The notes beneath the pieces are model-generated. The model was not told the DNA's origin. It did no database searches and saw only the letters and a list, made by a program, of their open reading frames with translations. A stretch of DNA of 39,269 nt from an uncultured Ruminococcus sp. (lineage in GTDB: Bacteria > Bacillota > Clostridia > Oscillospirales > Ruminococcaceae), in contig CANQJV010000016.1 of assembly GCA_947624295.1 (NCBI GenBank), positions 1-39,269 of the forward strand, given 5' to 3'. Shown in pieces: positions 1 to 7,844 of this stretch (position 1 is the stretch's first letter; every line of letters starts with the position of its first letter). Position numbers and translations under genes: made by a program.

Positions 1-47
1 CGTTGAAAACGGCGTATCACAAGGCGTATCCTATGGCGTGCGGAGAG

Positions 48-90
48 TTCTCGGCTGTCGCTTCGGTCGGTGCTTCTGCTTCGCAGAGGT
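48..90 (+). repeat. Inverted repeat, left arm (43 bp)
   Basis: This arm matches the reverse complement of 764-806 at 42 of 43 positions. Next to it, 152-170 is the exact reverse complement of 742-760, and 216-238 is nearly the reverse complement of 720-742. The left side is therefore a longer inverted version of the composite on the right, with two extra internal blocks. Confidence 0.85.
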
Positions 91-107
91 CCCCTAATCG
101 GGTCCGT

Positions 108-151
108 CCCCTCTGTCACTTCGTGACATCTCCCCACCCCGTGGGGAGTCA
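108..151. repeat. REP-like double palindrome
   Basis: Two adjacent perfect hairpins: GTCAC-TTC-GTGAC at 115-127 and TCCCCAC-CCC-GTGGGGA at 131-147. This resembles the dispersed palindromic intergenic elements common in Ruminococcus-type genomes. The block is missing from the otherwise homologous inverted copy at 720-806, so it behaves as a separable unit. Confidence 0.55.
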
Positions 152-160
152 CCCCGGACA

Positions 161-225
161 CCCGCACCTCCGCTGGCGGTTTCGCACTGTAGTATGTTCA
201 GTGAGGCAGATACCTCCGCAGATTG
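161..225 (-). repeat. 60-bp repeat unit, copy A (inverted)
   Basis: Read on the minus strand it begins TGCGGAGGTATCTGCCTCAC and runs through a CTACAGTGCGAAA core to a CAGCGGAGG tail. It is the inverted relative of the three plus-strand copies at 378, 536 and 808. Confidence 0.6.
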
Positions 226-377
226 TGTAAATTCAGAAACTATATTTTTCTTTTCAGTAAAGTAATATAATAGCAACTCTGAAAAAACCCGTGCAGGCGT
301 GCAAATCTCTATACTTAGGCAAATCTCCCGTGTGCAGACAGCGTGCCAAAAGTGTGCAGGGTGCGTGCAATGCATAA

Positions 378-442
378 TTTGCGGAGGTATCTACATCACT
401 GGACAATCTACAGCGCAAAATTGCGTGCGCAGGCTCTGCGCC
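378..442 (+). repeat. 60-bp repeat unit, copy B
   Basis: Begins TTTGCGGAGGTATCTACATC, continues to CTACAGCGCAAAATTGCGTG and ends in a small GC hairpin, GCGCAGGCTCTGCGC. The hairpin sequence differs between copies while staying self-complementary, as expected of a structured repeat. Confidence 0.6.
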
Positions 443-535
443 AACTTCAAAAAATGGCGTATCGGCGTCCCTTTGCCTATAATACGTCAGATAAGGCGTA
501 CACAAGGGCGTACCCTATGGCGTACAGCCTGTACA

Positions 536-602
536 ATGCGCAGAGGTAACTATTTCCTTGAACAGACTTCAGTGCGAAATTGCGAGCGGAGGCTCTCCGC
601 CG
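536..602 (+). repeat. 60-bp repeat unit, copy C
   Basis: Same order as copy B: GCAGAGGTAACTATTTCC, then CTTCAGTGCGAAATTGCGAG, then the hairpin GGCGGAG-type tail (GCGGAGGCTCTCCGC). Confidence 0.6.
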
Positions 603-763
603 TATGCCCCGTATAAAATATACACCCTGAATAACGTATTACAGCCAAATATACGCCTATACGCCTAAAATCAAAGTTGCTATATAAAACTGCTGGGCAG
701 GGAAAAAATAAAATATAGGTTCTGAACTTACACAATCCGCAGAGGTGCGGGTGTCCGGGGGAC

Positions 764-806
764 ACCTCTGCGAAGCAGAAGCACCGACCGAGGCGACAGC
801 CGAGAA
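764..806 (-). repeat. Inverted repeat, right arm (43 bp)
   Basis: Reverse complement of 48-90 with one mismatch. On this side the segments matching 216-238, 152-170 and 48-90 are packed together at 720-806, so the two extra blocks seen on the left (an approximately 60-bp repeat unit and a hairpin-rich block at about 91-151) are absent. Confidence 0.85.
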
Positions 807-807
807 T

Positions 808-862
808 AATCTACATCACTAACCATACTACAATGCGAAACTGCGAGCGGTGGCTCCCCGCT
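808..862 (+). repeat. 60-bp repeat unit, copy D
   Basis: Shortened at the 5' end: AATCTACATCACTAACC, then CTACAATGCGAAACTGCGAG, then the hairpin tail GCGGTGGCTCCCCGC. It directly abuts the right arm of the 43-bp inverted repeat. Confidence 0.6.
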
Positions 863-873
863 ACAATGAAATG

Positions 874-909
874 CGCTCCCGAAGTAAATCAGGAGCGAAT
901 TTCTTTTTT
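874..909 (+). terminator. Possible plus-strand terminator
   Basis: Stem CGCTCC (874-879) pairs with GGAGCG (892-897), followed by AATTTCTTTTTT. It would stop any plus-strand transcript leaving the repeat patchwork before it runs antisense into the GH9 gene. The stem is only 6 bp, so this is tentative. Confidence 0.35.
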
Positions 910-933
910 CAGAGAGATGCACAAAAATATATT

Positions 934-3900
934 TTAATTCTTGTTATCGTAAGTTACCCACTGATAGTGTGCAGTGAGGGGAGTTTTGCCGTCGAACGGC
1001 TTAAGCCACTCATCAACGCCGATACCGTTCCAAGTATTCATCATGATTCTGCCGGGAGTGGAAGGGATATTGTCGGTAGCTCTGTAGACTTCCTTGCCGT
1101 CAACGTACCAAGCGATATAGTCAGCCTGCCAGTCGAAACCGTAAGTATGGAAACCTTCTGAAGCATCGAAACCGAGGTCATACATAAATTCGTGGTTGCC
1201 GACACCGTTAGTATAGTAATTGAACTGTACTTTAGTAGTATCCTTGCCGAGAATTTCTATATCGATTTCGTCCCAAGGGTTATCTTCTGAGGGACCCGTA
1301 TAGGTGAAGAACGATGAAACTACGCCGTCATTTTTTATAGCCTGCATAGAAGTTTCGAAGTAGCCGTAGCTGTAGTGGTCGTTTGTCCTGTATTCAGCAC
1401 CGGAGTAATTATATTTGCCTGTAGAATCCTTGTCAATTGTAAGACTAAGCATATTGTTATCGAGGGAAGTATTCTGTTTATACCAACCGCAATTGAACGG
1501 GTCGCCGTTAGTCCAGCCGTCCGAGGCAAAGAAGAGTGACGAATTACCGTCCCTGAAGTCCTCAACAGCTGTAGCGTCAGCGTTCATAGGAGTGCCGTAA
1601 TCCTTGATACCGTTATTTTCGGGTAACTGCTGTACAGCGGTAGTAGTTTCAGCCTGAGGCTGGTCAGCGGCAACAGAAGTAGTCACCTGAGGCTGCGTAG
1701 TAGTGAGAGGGAGTTTGTCAATTTGTTTAGCGATGAAGAGCTGAACCGCATAAGCGTCCATACCGGTGATACCGTCCTGACCGTCGCATAAGTTTGCATT
1801 TTTAACGCCCTGTTCGGAGAGAGCATAATTGTCGTGATTACCGATATGCTGAATAATTGCGGCAACATCGGACATATTTACTTCGCCGTCGCAGTTAGCG
1901 TCACCCAAACGACCTGTAGCAGGGTCAACAGACGGGTCTGAAGTCGGTTCAGTTGTCGGTTCGGGAGTAGGATCAGGATTATCTGTAACTTCGCCAGCTG
2001 ATTCAGTGAGTGTCAGTAAGTAAGTAAGAGGTGAGTTCCAGTAGATAGTTATTTCATTTGTCGAATAGCTTTCGGAATTATCAACCCAGCGTTTAGCGGG
2101 AGCGGAATCCTGACAGTAAGCTTTAGCTGCGCTGTCCTCGAGAGCCTGATTTACACCGCCTACGAGCATACCGGGCATTGCGGAGCCTACAGCCATTGAG
2201 GGACGGTGATGAGGGTGTTCCGGGGAAACAGTACCGAAACCTGTAACGAAACTTGTTCCGAGAGGGTTCTTACCGAGGAGGTAATCAAGCTGAGCATTTG
2301 CGACATCGAGGTATTTAGCCTCACCTGTAGCGTTGTAAGCTATACCGAGGATAATACCTGCGTTAGCGACAGTCATATTACTGCCCCAGTTATATTTAGT
2401 GAGAGCTACACTATAAGGTACAGCTTTTGAAATATTCACGAAATCGTCAGCCTGTTTGAGTACAGCGGAGAGAGCATTTTTATAGACATCTGAATTTTTA
2501 TCAACATCTTTCATAGTAAGGATTGCGATATTACCGTAATCGCCTACAGTAGCCCAGTCAAGACCTGTTGAGGCGGTTGAAACGTCCGAGAGATAGCTGT
2601 TATCGCCTGTAGCACGGTAGAGTTGCAGAGCAGCCCAGTAGAGTTCATCTTTTGCGTTTTTATCCTCATATGCGCCTGTAGAAATATCATCAGGGTTAGC
2701 GAGATAGAGCTGATTCGGGTTAGCCTTAGCCCAGCTGTAAGCCTTTTTAGCAGCGTCAAGGCAAGTTGCAGCGAAATTGCTGTCAATATCCTTGTACACT
2801 TCGTATGCGAGAGCCAGAGAAGCAGCGAAATCAGCTGAAGAAGTAGTAGTTTCGGGCATAACGATGAGCGGTTTAGTTTCTTTTTCGGGCATTACGTAGC
2901 CGGGGAAGACATCACAGCTTACTTTGTGGTAAACACCGCCAGTTTCCTTGTTCTGCATTTTGAGCATCCATTCGATTTCGTAGCGAGCCTCATCGAGTAC
3001 ATCAGCAGTACCGTTGTTACTTTCGGGGATACCGATATTATCGCTGTACATAGCGGGATTAGCCTGATAAGCATAGAGCAGGTCAGCGACAGCTTTAGCT
3101 GCAGGAACGACGTATCTGCCGTAGTCACCTGCATCGTGCCAACCGCCTGTTACATCGATTTGCTTGTCAGTCTTGTAAACAGTAGCGATTGTATCGTGAC
3201 AGGACGGGTGACTGAATTTATCGTCTTTTACTTCAGTACCGCAACGCTGTAAATAGAGCATTTTCACGCTTGAATCGAGGAGATTGTTATAAACGTTGTC
3301 TGAAATTTCGAAATTATAGGAAACGTCCTCAATACCGTCGCACTGTATATAGTATTTTCCGGCAGTTTTTACTTCTGAGAAGTCAAAAATGTAGTCTGTT
3401 TCGCCTGCCGAAGTATTTTCAACAGCATTGCCTATAGGTGCGCTGTAGACAACTTCTTTAGTATCCGCATTGACAACGTGAGCAGTTACAGTGCCGTCAA
3501 CATTAGGTTTCTGACGGATAACAGCAGATTTCTTAGCGTCGGGCTTGTAGCCTATCTGATTGGTGATTATGGGAGATTCATAAGCCTTGATTGCGCTGTA
3601 GTCAACCTGACTGTCGTCAACGAGTTCGAGAGAAACGTTATCGAGATATATAGTATGCTCGGGAAGTTCGCCGTCTTTCTCCTGTAATCCGCAGTTGAAG
3701 CAGAATTTAGCCATTATGTCGGTATCTTCCTCCATAGTGAATTCATAGTCAACGGTCTGCGGTTCAGTAGTAACGTTTATACCTTTCCACGTATAAGCCT
3801 GATATGTACCGCCGTTCTGTTGAATCATAGACTCAACGTAGCGTGGAATGCTTGCGGAGATGTCGTATTTAAGGCGGTATACGCCGTTTTTATAAAGCGG

Positions 3901-4176
3901 AACGATGTCATAGAACATTTGTACAGCGTAGTTGAGAGTACCCTGCTTAGTTACTTTGAGAGCGAGCTTGCCGTCCTCAGTAGTGAGCGAACAAGCACCA
4001 CCGCTTTCCTTGTAAGTACCCCAGTCAGTCGTACCCGTATCAAAAGTAGAGTTACTGATGATGTTGCCAGCCGCAAAAGATACTGACGGGATAGCAACAG
4101 ACATAGCTGATGCCGTGAGTACGCACGAAGCAACAGATGCCATACAACGCTTAAAAAATTTCTTGTTTTTCTTCAT
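934..4176 (-). CDS. Secreted CBM-GH9-dockerin-GH16 cellulase/beta-glucanase
   Basis: A 1080-residue modular plant-polysaccharide hydrolase. Order: signal peptide (1-36); family 4/9-type carbohydrate-binding module (about 38-188); Ig-like domain typical of GH9 theme enzymes (about 200-295); GH9 catalytic domain (about 297-725) with WHDAGDYG at 346-353, HPHHRPS at 654-660 and probable general acid Glu708 in STNEI; Pro/Thr linker; dockerin (about 757-825) with two Asp-rich calcium loops starting GDANCDG and CDGQDGI; Thr/Gln linker; GH16 domain (about 855-1078) with active-site motif DEIDIEILG (969-977), lichenase type, Glu970 nucleophile and Glu974 acid/base. The dockerin between two catalytic domains would anchor both activities to a cellulosomal scaffoldin. 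An AGAGGGG ribosome site lies 8-10 nt before the ATG. The only promoter hint is TATAAT at 4274-4279 with a poor -35. Confidence 0.95.
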   Translation of the reverse strand: MKKNKKFFKRCMASVASCVLTASAMSVAIPSVSFAAGNIISNSTFDTGTTDWGTYKESGGACSLTTEDGKLALKVTKQGTLNYAVQMFYDIVPLYKNGVYRLKYDISASIPRYVESMIQQNGGTYQAYTWKGINVTTEPQTVDYEFTMEEDTDIMAKFCFNCGLQEKDGELPEHTIYLDNVSLELVDDSQVDYSAIKAYESPIITNQIGYKPDAKKSAVIRQKPNVDGTVTAHVVNADTKEVVYSAPIGNAVENTSAGETDYIFDFSEVKTAGKYYIQCDGIEDVSYNFEISDNVYNNLLDSSVKMLYLQRCGTEVKDDKFSHPSCHDTIATVYKTDKQIDVTGGWHDAGDYGRYVVPAAKAVADLLYAYQANPAMYSDNIGIPESNNGTADVLDEARYEIEWMLKMQNKETGGVYHKVSCDVFPGYVMPEKETKPLIVMPETTTSSADFAASLALAYEVYKDIDSNFAATCLDAAKKAYSWAKANPNQLYLANPDDISTGAYEDKNAKDELYWAALQLYRATGDNSYLSDVSTASTGLDWATVGDYGNIAILTMKDVDKNSDVYKNALSAVLKQADDFVNISKAVPYSVALTKYNWGSNMTVANAGIILGIAYNATGEAKYLDVANAQLDYLLGKNPLGTSFVTGFGTVSPEHPHHRPSMAVGSAMPGMLVGGVNQALEDSAAKAYCQDSAPAKRWVDNSESYSTNEITIYWNSPLTYLLTLTESAGEVTDNPDPTPEPTTEPTSDPSVDPATGRLGDANCDGEVNMSDVAAIIQHIGNHDNYALSEQGVKNANLCDGQDGITGMDAYAVQLFIAKQIDKLPLTTTQPQVTTSVAADQPQAETTTAVQQLPENNGIKDYGTPMNADATAVEDFRDGNSSLFFASDGWTNGDPFNCGWYKQNTSLDNNMLSLTIDKDSTGKYNYSGAEYRTNDHYSYGYFETSMQAIKNDGVVSSFFTYTGPSEDNPWDEIDIEILGKDTTKVQFNYYTNGVGNHEFMYDLGFDASEGFHTYGFDWQADYIAWYVDGKEVYRATDNIPSTPGRIMMNTWNGIGVDEWLKPFDGKTPLTAHYQWVTYDNKN

Positions 4177-4344
4177 GATAAAAAACCCCTCTCTGAAATT
4201 TTATATAAATCGATTCATATACGGGAAACTACAGTGCTAAAGTAATTTGCCGTATCAACTATAAATATTGTACATTATATATAAACTTTTGTATATTATT
4301 TTGATGACAAAAATAGTAAAATAATGACATCGGAGAGCAAACTA

Positions 4345-4375
4345 TAAAAAATGCCGTTTTGTAATCAAACGGCAT
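4345..4375 (-). terminator. Intrinsic terminator after the omega-RNA-like transcript
   Basis: On the minus strand a perfect 9-bp stem ATGCCGTTT/AAACGGCAT (4367-4375 with 4351-4359) and 7-nt loop are followed directly by T6. It closes the short minus-strand unit starting near 4500 and separates it from the GH9 gene. Confidence 0.85.
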
Positions 4376-4381
4376 CTTGGT

Positions 4382-4500
4382 GACATCCTCCCCCGCCTGT
4401 AGAAACGGGGGCTTCCCGTCCTCAGCGAAATTGGTTCTCGTTCGATAGTACCGGCGTACTAAGCATAAGCGAGCTAACCCCGTGTGTCCCACGGTTCTTA
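4382..4500 (-). ncRNA. Orphan omega-RNA-like (TnpB reRNA) transcript
   Basis: Read on the minus strand this resembles the structured right end of IS200/IS605 TnpB elements, which is transcribed as the omega-RNA guide scaffold. It has hairpin CCGTG/CACGG, hairpin AGTAC/GTACT inside a longer CTCG...CGAG stem, then GAGGACGGGAAG and the end palindrome CCCCCG/CGGGGG (4406-4411 with 4390-4395), finishing GGAGGATGTCAC. No tnpB is present anywhere in the window. A consensus promoter sits directly upstream and an intrinsic terminator directly downstream, so it appears to be an independent RNA of about 155 nt. In active elements the sequence after the right end is the guide; here it is CAAGATGCCGTTTGAT, which is the first arm of the terminator. 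Family assignment is by recognition of motif layout. Confidence 0.6.
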
Positions 4501-4506
4501 TTTATT

Positions 4507-4535
4507 ATTATACCATATTTGAAACAGAATGTCAA
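4507..4535 (-). promoter_or_regulatory. Consensus promoter for the omega-RNA-like transcript
   Basis: Minus-strand TTGACA (4530-4535), 17-nt spacer, TATAAT (4507-4512), predicting a start near 4500. Both hexamers are perfect. Confidence 0.85.
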
Positions 4536-4676
4536 GCCCAAAAAAAAAATTTTTCGAGTTTTTACTTTTGGATTCACTTGTCATCTCGTCAAGCGTGACA
4601 CAATTCATCTCCCACCTAAGAGGTGGGAGTCTTCTTGCTAATGAAAGGATAAATTTTAAGCAAAATGATTTTTACA

Positions 4677-5246
4677 TCAATAAATATTCACCATAGTGTT
4701 AGACGAATTTTCAGTAAATACCTTATCTATAGCAGTTTCTACATCATCTGTATCATATATATTTACCACATTGTCAGGTACACTCTCGGTAAATGTATCT
4801 ATAGCGGTTTTTCCGTCTACCGCATATACAGTAAAAACTTTAGGTTCATATGTTCCGTCAAGCATAGATTCTGTTATTTTAACAGCTTCTTCGGGAGAAG
4901 ACGGCGGGTCACAATAAAATTCGTCTGAATATACATATCCCTTTTTGCCGTTATCGCCAATTACGCCTATAAGGTCAGGGAGATTTTCAGGATAAGTTAC
5001 GTTGTAATCAGTTCCGTAGGTCTGTCCGTAATCGTTTACAGAATATTTAATTCCCTCACGTTCTTCCATAAGCGACCTCATATCCTCTTCATTGTAAGGA
5101 GTAGTTATATTCAATTCCTGCTCCTCAAGTTCAGCATATGGTACAGTTGGCGCAGCTTTATCACCATAGGCTACAACAGCAGTTACAAGTGAAAAACCAC
5201 ATAACAAAGATGCTACAGTAACAATTCCGTTAACAAGTTTTTTCAT
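4677..5246 (-). CDS. Secreted protein of unknown function, C-terminal repeat
   Basis: A 189-residue protein I do not recognise. It has an N-terminal signal or anchor segment (about 1-27) and an acidic exported part. Residues about 99-121 (GKKGYVYSDEFY then DPPSSPEEAV) resemble a segment seen in other clostridial exported proteins. The C-terminus has two copies of an 18-19-residue unit, 147-164 (TAID...VVNIY) and 171-189 (TAID...MVNIY), and the protein stops exactly at the end of the second. The start is set by AAAGGAG ahead of ATG at 5246; an in-frame ATG further upstream (5318) lies inside the preceding gene. It follows the 163-residue gene by 22 bp and should share its promoter. Confidence 0.75.
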   Translation of the reverse strand: MKKLVNGIVTVASLLCGFSLVTAVVAYGDKAAPTVPYAELEEQELNITTPYNEEDMRSLMEEREGIKYSVNDYGQTYGTDYNVTYPENLPDLIGVIGDNGKKGYVYSDEFYCDPPSSPEEAVKITESMLDGTYEPKVFTVYAVDGKTAIDTFTESVPDNVVNIYDTDDVETAIDKVFTENSSNTMVNIY

Positions 5247-5268
5247 ACTTATTCTCCTTTCAGATAAA

Positions 5269-5760
5269 TCATGTTGGGTTGCCTTCTGTATAATCACTAA
5301 GAGTTGGTGCGTTATCAAGTGTAACAGTTACATAACCACTACCGCTCCAACATCTCATACTTCCGCAACTGTATACAGCAGGAGTACCACTGAAATTATT
5401 ATAATTTGCAGTAATAGAAATTCCAGAACTTCCACTTGACGTATATGTCCATCCTGAAGATGCAACTACGTTGCCTGAACTGTCACGAAGTTTTGGAGAA
5501 ACTCCACCATAACCGGCAGGAAGTACATCGGTAGAAGTAATAGTTGTGCCACCACGAGCAAACTTACTGCCATAAAGCATTCCCGTGTATGTGGTATTAT
5601 ATCCTTTGTAAGAATAACCACCGTATGTTTTTGAAGTTGATGGACCTGATGAAGCAGAACCAGCAAACACATAAGACAACGGGCAAACACTGATGCAACT
5701 AATAATAATACCACATAAAAAAGATTTAACCGCTTGGATAGCTAAATTATTTTTCATCAT
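5269..5760 (-). CDS. Small secreted Gly/Ser/Tyr-rich protein
   Basis: A 163-residue exported protein of unknown function. A signal peptide (about 1-33) ends at SYVFAGSA. The mature part is rich in Gly, Ser, Thr and Tyr, looks like a beta-rich extracellular protein (YGGYSYKGYNTTYTG near the start, SGYVTVTLDN near the end) and has two cysteines close together (CGSMRC, about 140-145). AGGAG lies 7 nt before the first of two adjacent ATGs. It is the first gene of a two-gene operon. The size and pairing are compatible with a secreted peptide and partner, but nothing in the sequence proves a bacteriocin role. Confidence 0.75.
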   Translation of the reverse strand: MMKNNLAIQAVKSFLCGIIISCISVCPLSYVFAGSASSGPSTSKTYGGYSYKGYNTTYTGMLYGSKFARGGTTITSTDVLPAGYGGVSPKLRDSSGNVVASSGWTYTSSGSSGISITANYNNFSGTPAVYSCGSMRCWSGSGYVTVTLDNAPTLSDYTEGNPT

Positions 5761-5782
5761 TAATCATCTCCTATTATTTTTT

Positions 5783-5799
5783 GAATGATTAAATCATTC
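5783..5799. promoter_or_regulatory. 17-bp palindrome just after the start site, possible operator
   Basis: GAATGATT-A-AATCATTC is a perfect palindrome around one central base. It lies about 5-20 nt downstream of the predicted transcription start of the 5760-4677 operon, a normal place for a repressor site. It has no T-run, so it is not a terminator. Confidence 0.4.
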
Positions 5800-5810
5800 T
5801 TTTCATTGTT

Positions 5811-5839
5811 ATTATATCACATAAAATCAAGAATGTCAA
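5811..5839 (-). promoter_or_regulatory. Consensus promoter of the secreted-pair operon
   Basis: Minus-strand TTGACA (5834-5839), 17-nt spacer, TATAAT (5811-5816); start near 5804. Confidence 0.85.
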
Positions 5840-5911
5840 GGCTTTTTATAAAGTTTGTGCAATAGGTAAAAATTTGATAGTTGTTTTTGTACATTTTCCC
5901 ATTATTATCTA

Positions 5912-5951
5912 ATAAAAAGCCTGTTCCGTGGGATTGAGTTACAGAACAGGC
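5912..5951 (-). terminator. Terminator of the pfk-PAP2 operon
   Basis: Minus-strand stem GCCTGTTC/GAACAGGC (5944-5951 with 5919-5926) followed by TTTTTATT. It lies a few bases after the PAP2 stop codon. The 17-nt loop is large. Confidence 0.75.
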
Positions 5952-5958
5952 GAATATA

Positions 5959-6510
5959 TTAAACTGTTTTGTTTTTATTTTTATCAAATATATACTTGTT
6001 AGTGAGTGATATGGTCATAATCGCAATACCCACGCCGAGGACTGCACCGCCCATAATATCGGTAGGGAAATGCACATAGAGGTACATTCTCGAAAATGCG
6101 ATAAGAATTGCGACACTGAAAGAGGGTACAGCAAATCTTTTATCGTAGTAAGTCAGAATAGTTGCGGAAATAAAGCTTGAGAGCGTGTGACCTGACGGGA
6201 AAGAGTAGTCTTGTGGGATAGCTATAAGCATATCGCCTATTTCGTTTATCCAGCAAGGTCTTTCACGGCGGACGATGTTTTTCACTATGAAATTCCCGAG
6301 GACAACGCCAATAATCATACCAATCATCATTGTGACACTGCACCGTCTGTATTTTTTTTTAGCTGAAATGATGAGAGCGACAACAACCCAGAATATCCCT
6401 AAGTTACCGAACGTTGTTATTATGGGCATAACATTGTCGAAAAAGCCGTTGCGGAGGTGTTCACGGATATAGTCAAGTATAATGAAATCAATTTCTCTGA
6501 TAATTTCCAT
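5959..6510 (-). CDS. PAP2-family membrane phosphatase
   Basis: A 183-residue integral membrane protein with all three PAP2 motifs: K77-x6-R84-P85, PSGH at 105-108 and S140-R141-x5-H147-x3-D151. Such enzymes remove phosphate from lipid pyrophosphates or phosphates, e.g. undecaprenyl pyrophosphate recycling (BcrC type) or phosphatidylglycerol phosphate; the substrate cannot be read from sequence. Hydrophobic stretches fit about five transmembrane helices. The gene starts 14 bp after the phosphofructokinase stop with its own GGAG site, so the two are probably cotranscribed, and an intrinsic terminator follows. Confidence 0.88.
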   Translation of the reverse strand: MEIIREIDFIILDYIREHLRNGFFDNVMPIITTFGNLGIFWVVVALIISAKKKYRRCSVTMMIGMIIGVVLGNFIVKNIVRRERPCWINEIGDMLIAIPQDYSFPSGHTLSSFISATILTYYDKRFAVPSFSVAILIAFSRMYLYVHFPTDIMGGAVLGVGIAIMTISLTNKYIFDKNKNKTV

Positions 6511-6524
6511 TAGAAAACTCCTGC

Positions 6525-7742
6525 CTATTTAAGTACTGATTCCTGAATAGTAAAATGTTTTGGAATACCCTTATCGATAACGATATCAGGTTCGCCATGA
6601 ATAAGCGGTAAGAAGTAATCGAGAGCCTTGTCGCTGATATTGTTGCCTTCTTTGTTGACAAATTCAGTCGGGAGGAATTTCTCTTTGTTAGCGATTTCGC
6701 CAGCGTCAGCGGTTTCGATAACGATAGTATAGGGCTGATTCTTAACACGGCGGAAAACCATAACTTTACCTGTATCGCCGTTCAGAGCGCACCTTACGCC
6801 TGCTGAACCTATAGCTTCAGCCTCATCAATATCAGTACGGGAACAGAGGTGCGAGGAACATCTCTGCATAACGTTCAATTCAATGGAGCGTACTTTACAG
6901 CCTATTTCGGAGCGGACGGATTCCTCGAGGTACTTGCCTATACCTGAGAGGTACTTATGCCCGAAATTATCAACAACGCCTGATTGTACGCCGTCGGGGA
7001 CTTCGATACCCTCAGATACGGCAACGATTACAGCTTTATGTTTAGCCATTTCCTGACGGACATCTTTCAGGAATTTTTCGAGGGAGAATTTGCATTCAGG
7101 GACGTAAATCAAGTGCGGAGCGGATTCCCCGAGAGCGTGCAGGACGGCACTTGACGCTGTAAGCCAGCCTGCGTGACGACCCATAATTTCGGCGACAGTG
7201 ACAGAGGGCATACTGTAGACTGAACTGTCACGTATAATTTCATGCATAGTGACAGCGACGTATTTAGCGGCTGAACCGAATCCGGGCGTATGGTCAGTAA
7301 TGCACAAATCGTTGTCGATAGTTTTGGGGATACCGATAATTTTCACATCGAGGGAGATTTCACGGAAATACTCAGAAAGTTTGTTTACAGTATCCATTGA
7401 ATCATTTCCGCCGATATAGAAAAATGCGCCGATTTGTCTTTGAATCAAGGTATTTGCGATTTTCCTGTATACGGAATCATCATCTTGTCTGTCGGGCAAT
7501 TTATATCTGCACGAGCCGAGGACAGTTGAGGGAGTCTGTTTCAGCAATTCCATATCTTCAGTTGATTTTATAAGCGATTTCATATCAACGAGGTGATTGT
7601 TGATAATGCCCTCTATACCGTTGACTGAGCCGAAAACAGCGTCAATATCCGGGACTTTGAGAGCCTCCCTGAAAACTCCGACAAGAGAGGCATTTATAGC
7701 GCAGGTAGGACCTCCCGACTGAGCTACAGCAATATTCATCAT
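6525..7742 (-). CDS. pfp: 6-phosphofructokinase, PPi-dependent type
   Basis: A 405-residue PfkA-family enzyme phosphorylating fructose 6-phosphate in glycolysis. The N-terminal AVAQSGGPTCAIN is the phosphate-donor loop. GGNDSMD at 111-117 has Asp114 where ATP enzymes have Gly, and PKTIDND at 139-145 has a Lys before the catalytic TIDND; both are hallmarks of pyrophosphate-dependent enzymes. MGRHAGW is also present. The length fits the PPi type rather than the roughly 320-residue bacterial ATP enzyme. Two adjacent ATGs follow a GGAGG; the first is taken. PPi preference is inferred from these residues, and some clade members use ATP or other donors. Confidence 0.9.
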   Translation of the reverse strand: MMNIAVAQSGGPTCAINASLVGVFREALKVPDIDAVFGSVNGIEGIINNHLVDMKSLIKSTEDMELLKQTPSTVLGSCRYKLPDRQDDDSVYRKIANTLIQRQIGAFFYIGGNDSMDTVNKLSEYFREISLDVKIIGIPKTIDNDLCITDHTPGFGSAAKYVAVTMHEIIRDSSVYSMPSVTVAEIMGRHAGWLTASSAVLHALGESAPHLIYVPECKFSLEKFLKDVRQEMAKHKAVIVAVSEGIEVPDGVQSGVVDNFGHKYLSGIGKYLEESVRSEIGCKVRSIELNVMQRCSSHLCSRTDIDEAEAIGSAGVRCALNGDTGKVMVFRRVKNQPYTIVIETADAGEIANKEKFLPTEFVNKEGNNISDKALDYFLPLIHGEPDIVIDKGIPKHFTIQESVLK

Positions 7743-7794
7743 AAAAAAATTCCTCCAACGAACATATTCATATAAACTTTTGCGGTCAAGTTAT

Positions 7795-7823
7795 ATTATA
7801 CAACAAAAATACAAGCTTGTCAA
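7795..7823 (-). promoter_or_regulatory. Consensus promoter of the pfk-PAP2 operon
   Basis: Minus-strand TTGACA (7818-7823), 17-nt spacer, TATAAT (7795-7800), about 53 bp upstream of the phosphofructokinase start. Confidence 0.85.
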
Positions 7824-7844
7824 ATATAAATCAGGCGATAAAAA

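Larger units (their letters stand above)
1..930. repeat. Gene-free repeat patchwork
   Basis: No convincing coding region lies here; all reading frames are short and lack ribosome sites. The stretch is built from recurring blocks: 29-bp GGCGTA-rich units at 11-39 and 495-523, four copies of an approximately 60-bp unit (161-225 inverted, 378-442, 536-602, 808-862), a 43-bp inverted repeat pair (48-90 and 764-806), and small palindromes at 115-127 and 131-147. It is probably a nest of dispersed intergenic palindromic elements. The left boundary may extend outside the window. Confidence 0.7.
4376..4645 (-). mobile_element. IS200/IS605-family remnant (non-autonomous, PATE-like)
   Basis: About 270 bp bounded by two subterminal palindromes: CTCCCACCT-AAG-AGGTGGGAG (4609-4629, perfect 9-bp stem) and CCCCCG/CGGGGG (4390-4411). 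Such imperfect palindromes at both ends, without terminal inverted repeats, are the recognition sites of Y1 transposases (TnpA). Neither tnpA nor tnpB is present. The interior has the promoter and omega-RNA-like segment. A small minus-strand frame (4259-4492) resembles the read-through of TnpB tails but is not a credible gene. Exact ends are uncertain. Confidence 0.55.

Noticed and set aside
1..930. Short coding frames and a CRISPR array in the repeat patchwork
   Set aside because: Repeats are irregular in length and spacing and occur in both orientations with no spacer pattern; frames lack ribosome sites.
4259..4492. A 77-residue minus-strand reading frame as a TnpB C-terminal fragment
   Set aside because: It only reads through the structured right-end sequence and the terminator, has no zinc finger or RuvC motif and no ribosome site.
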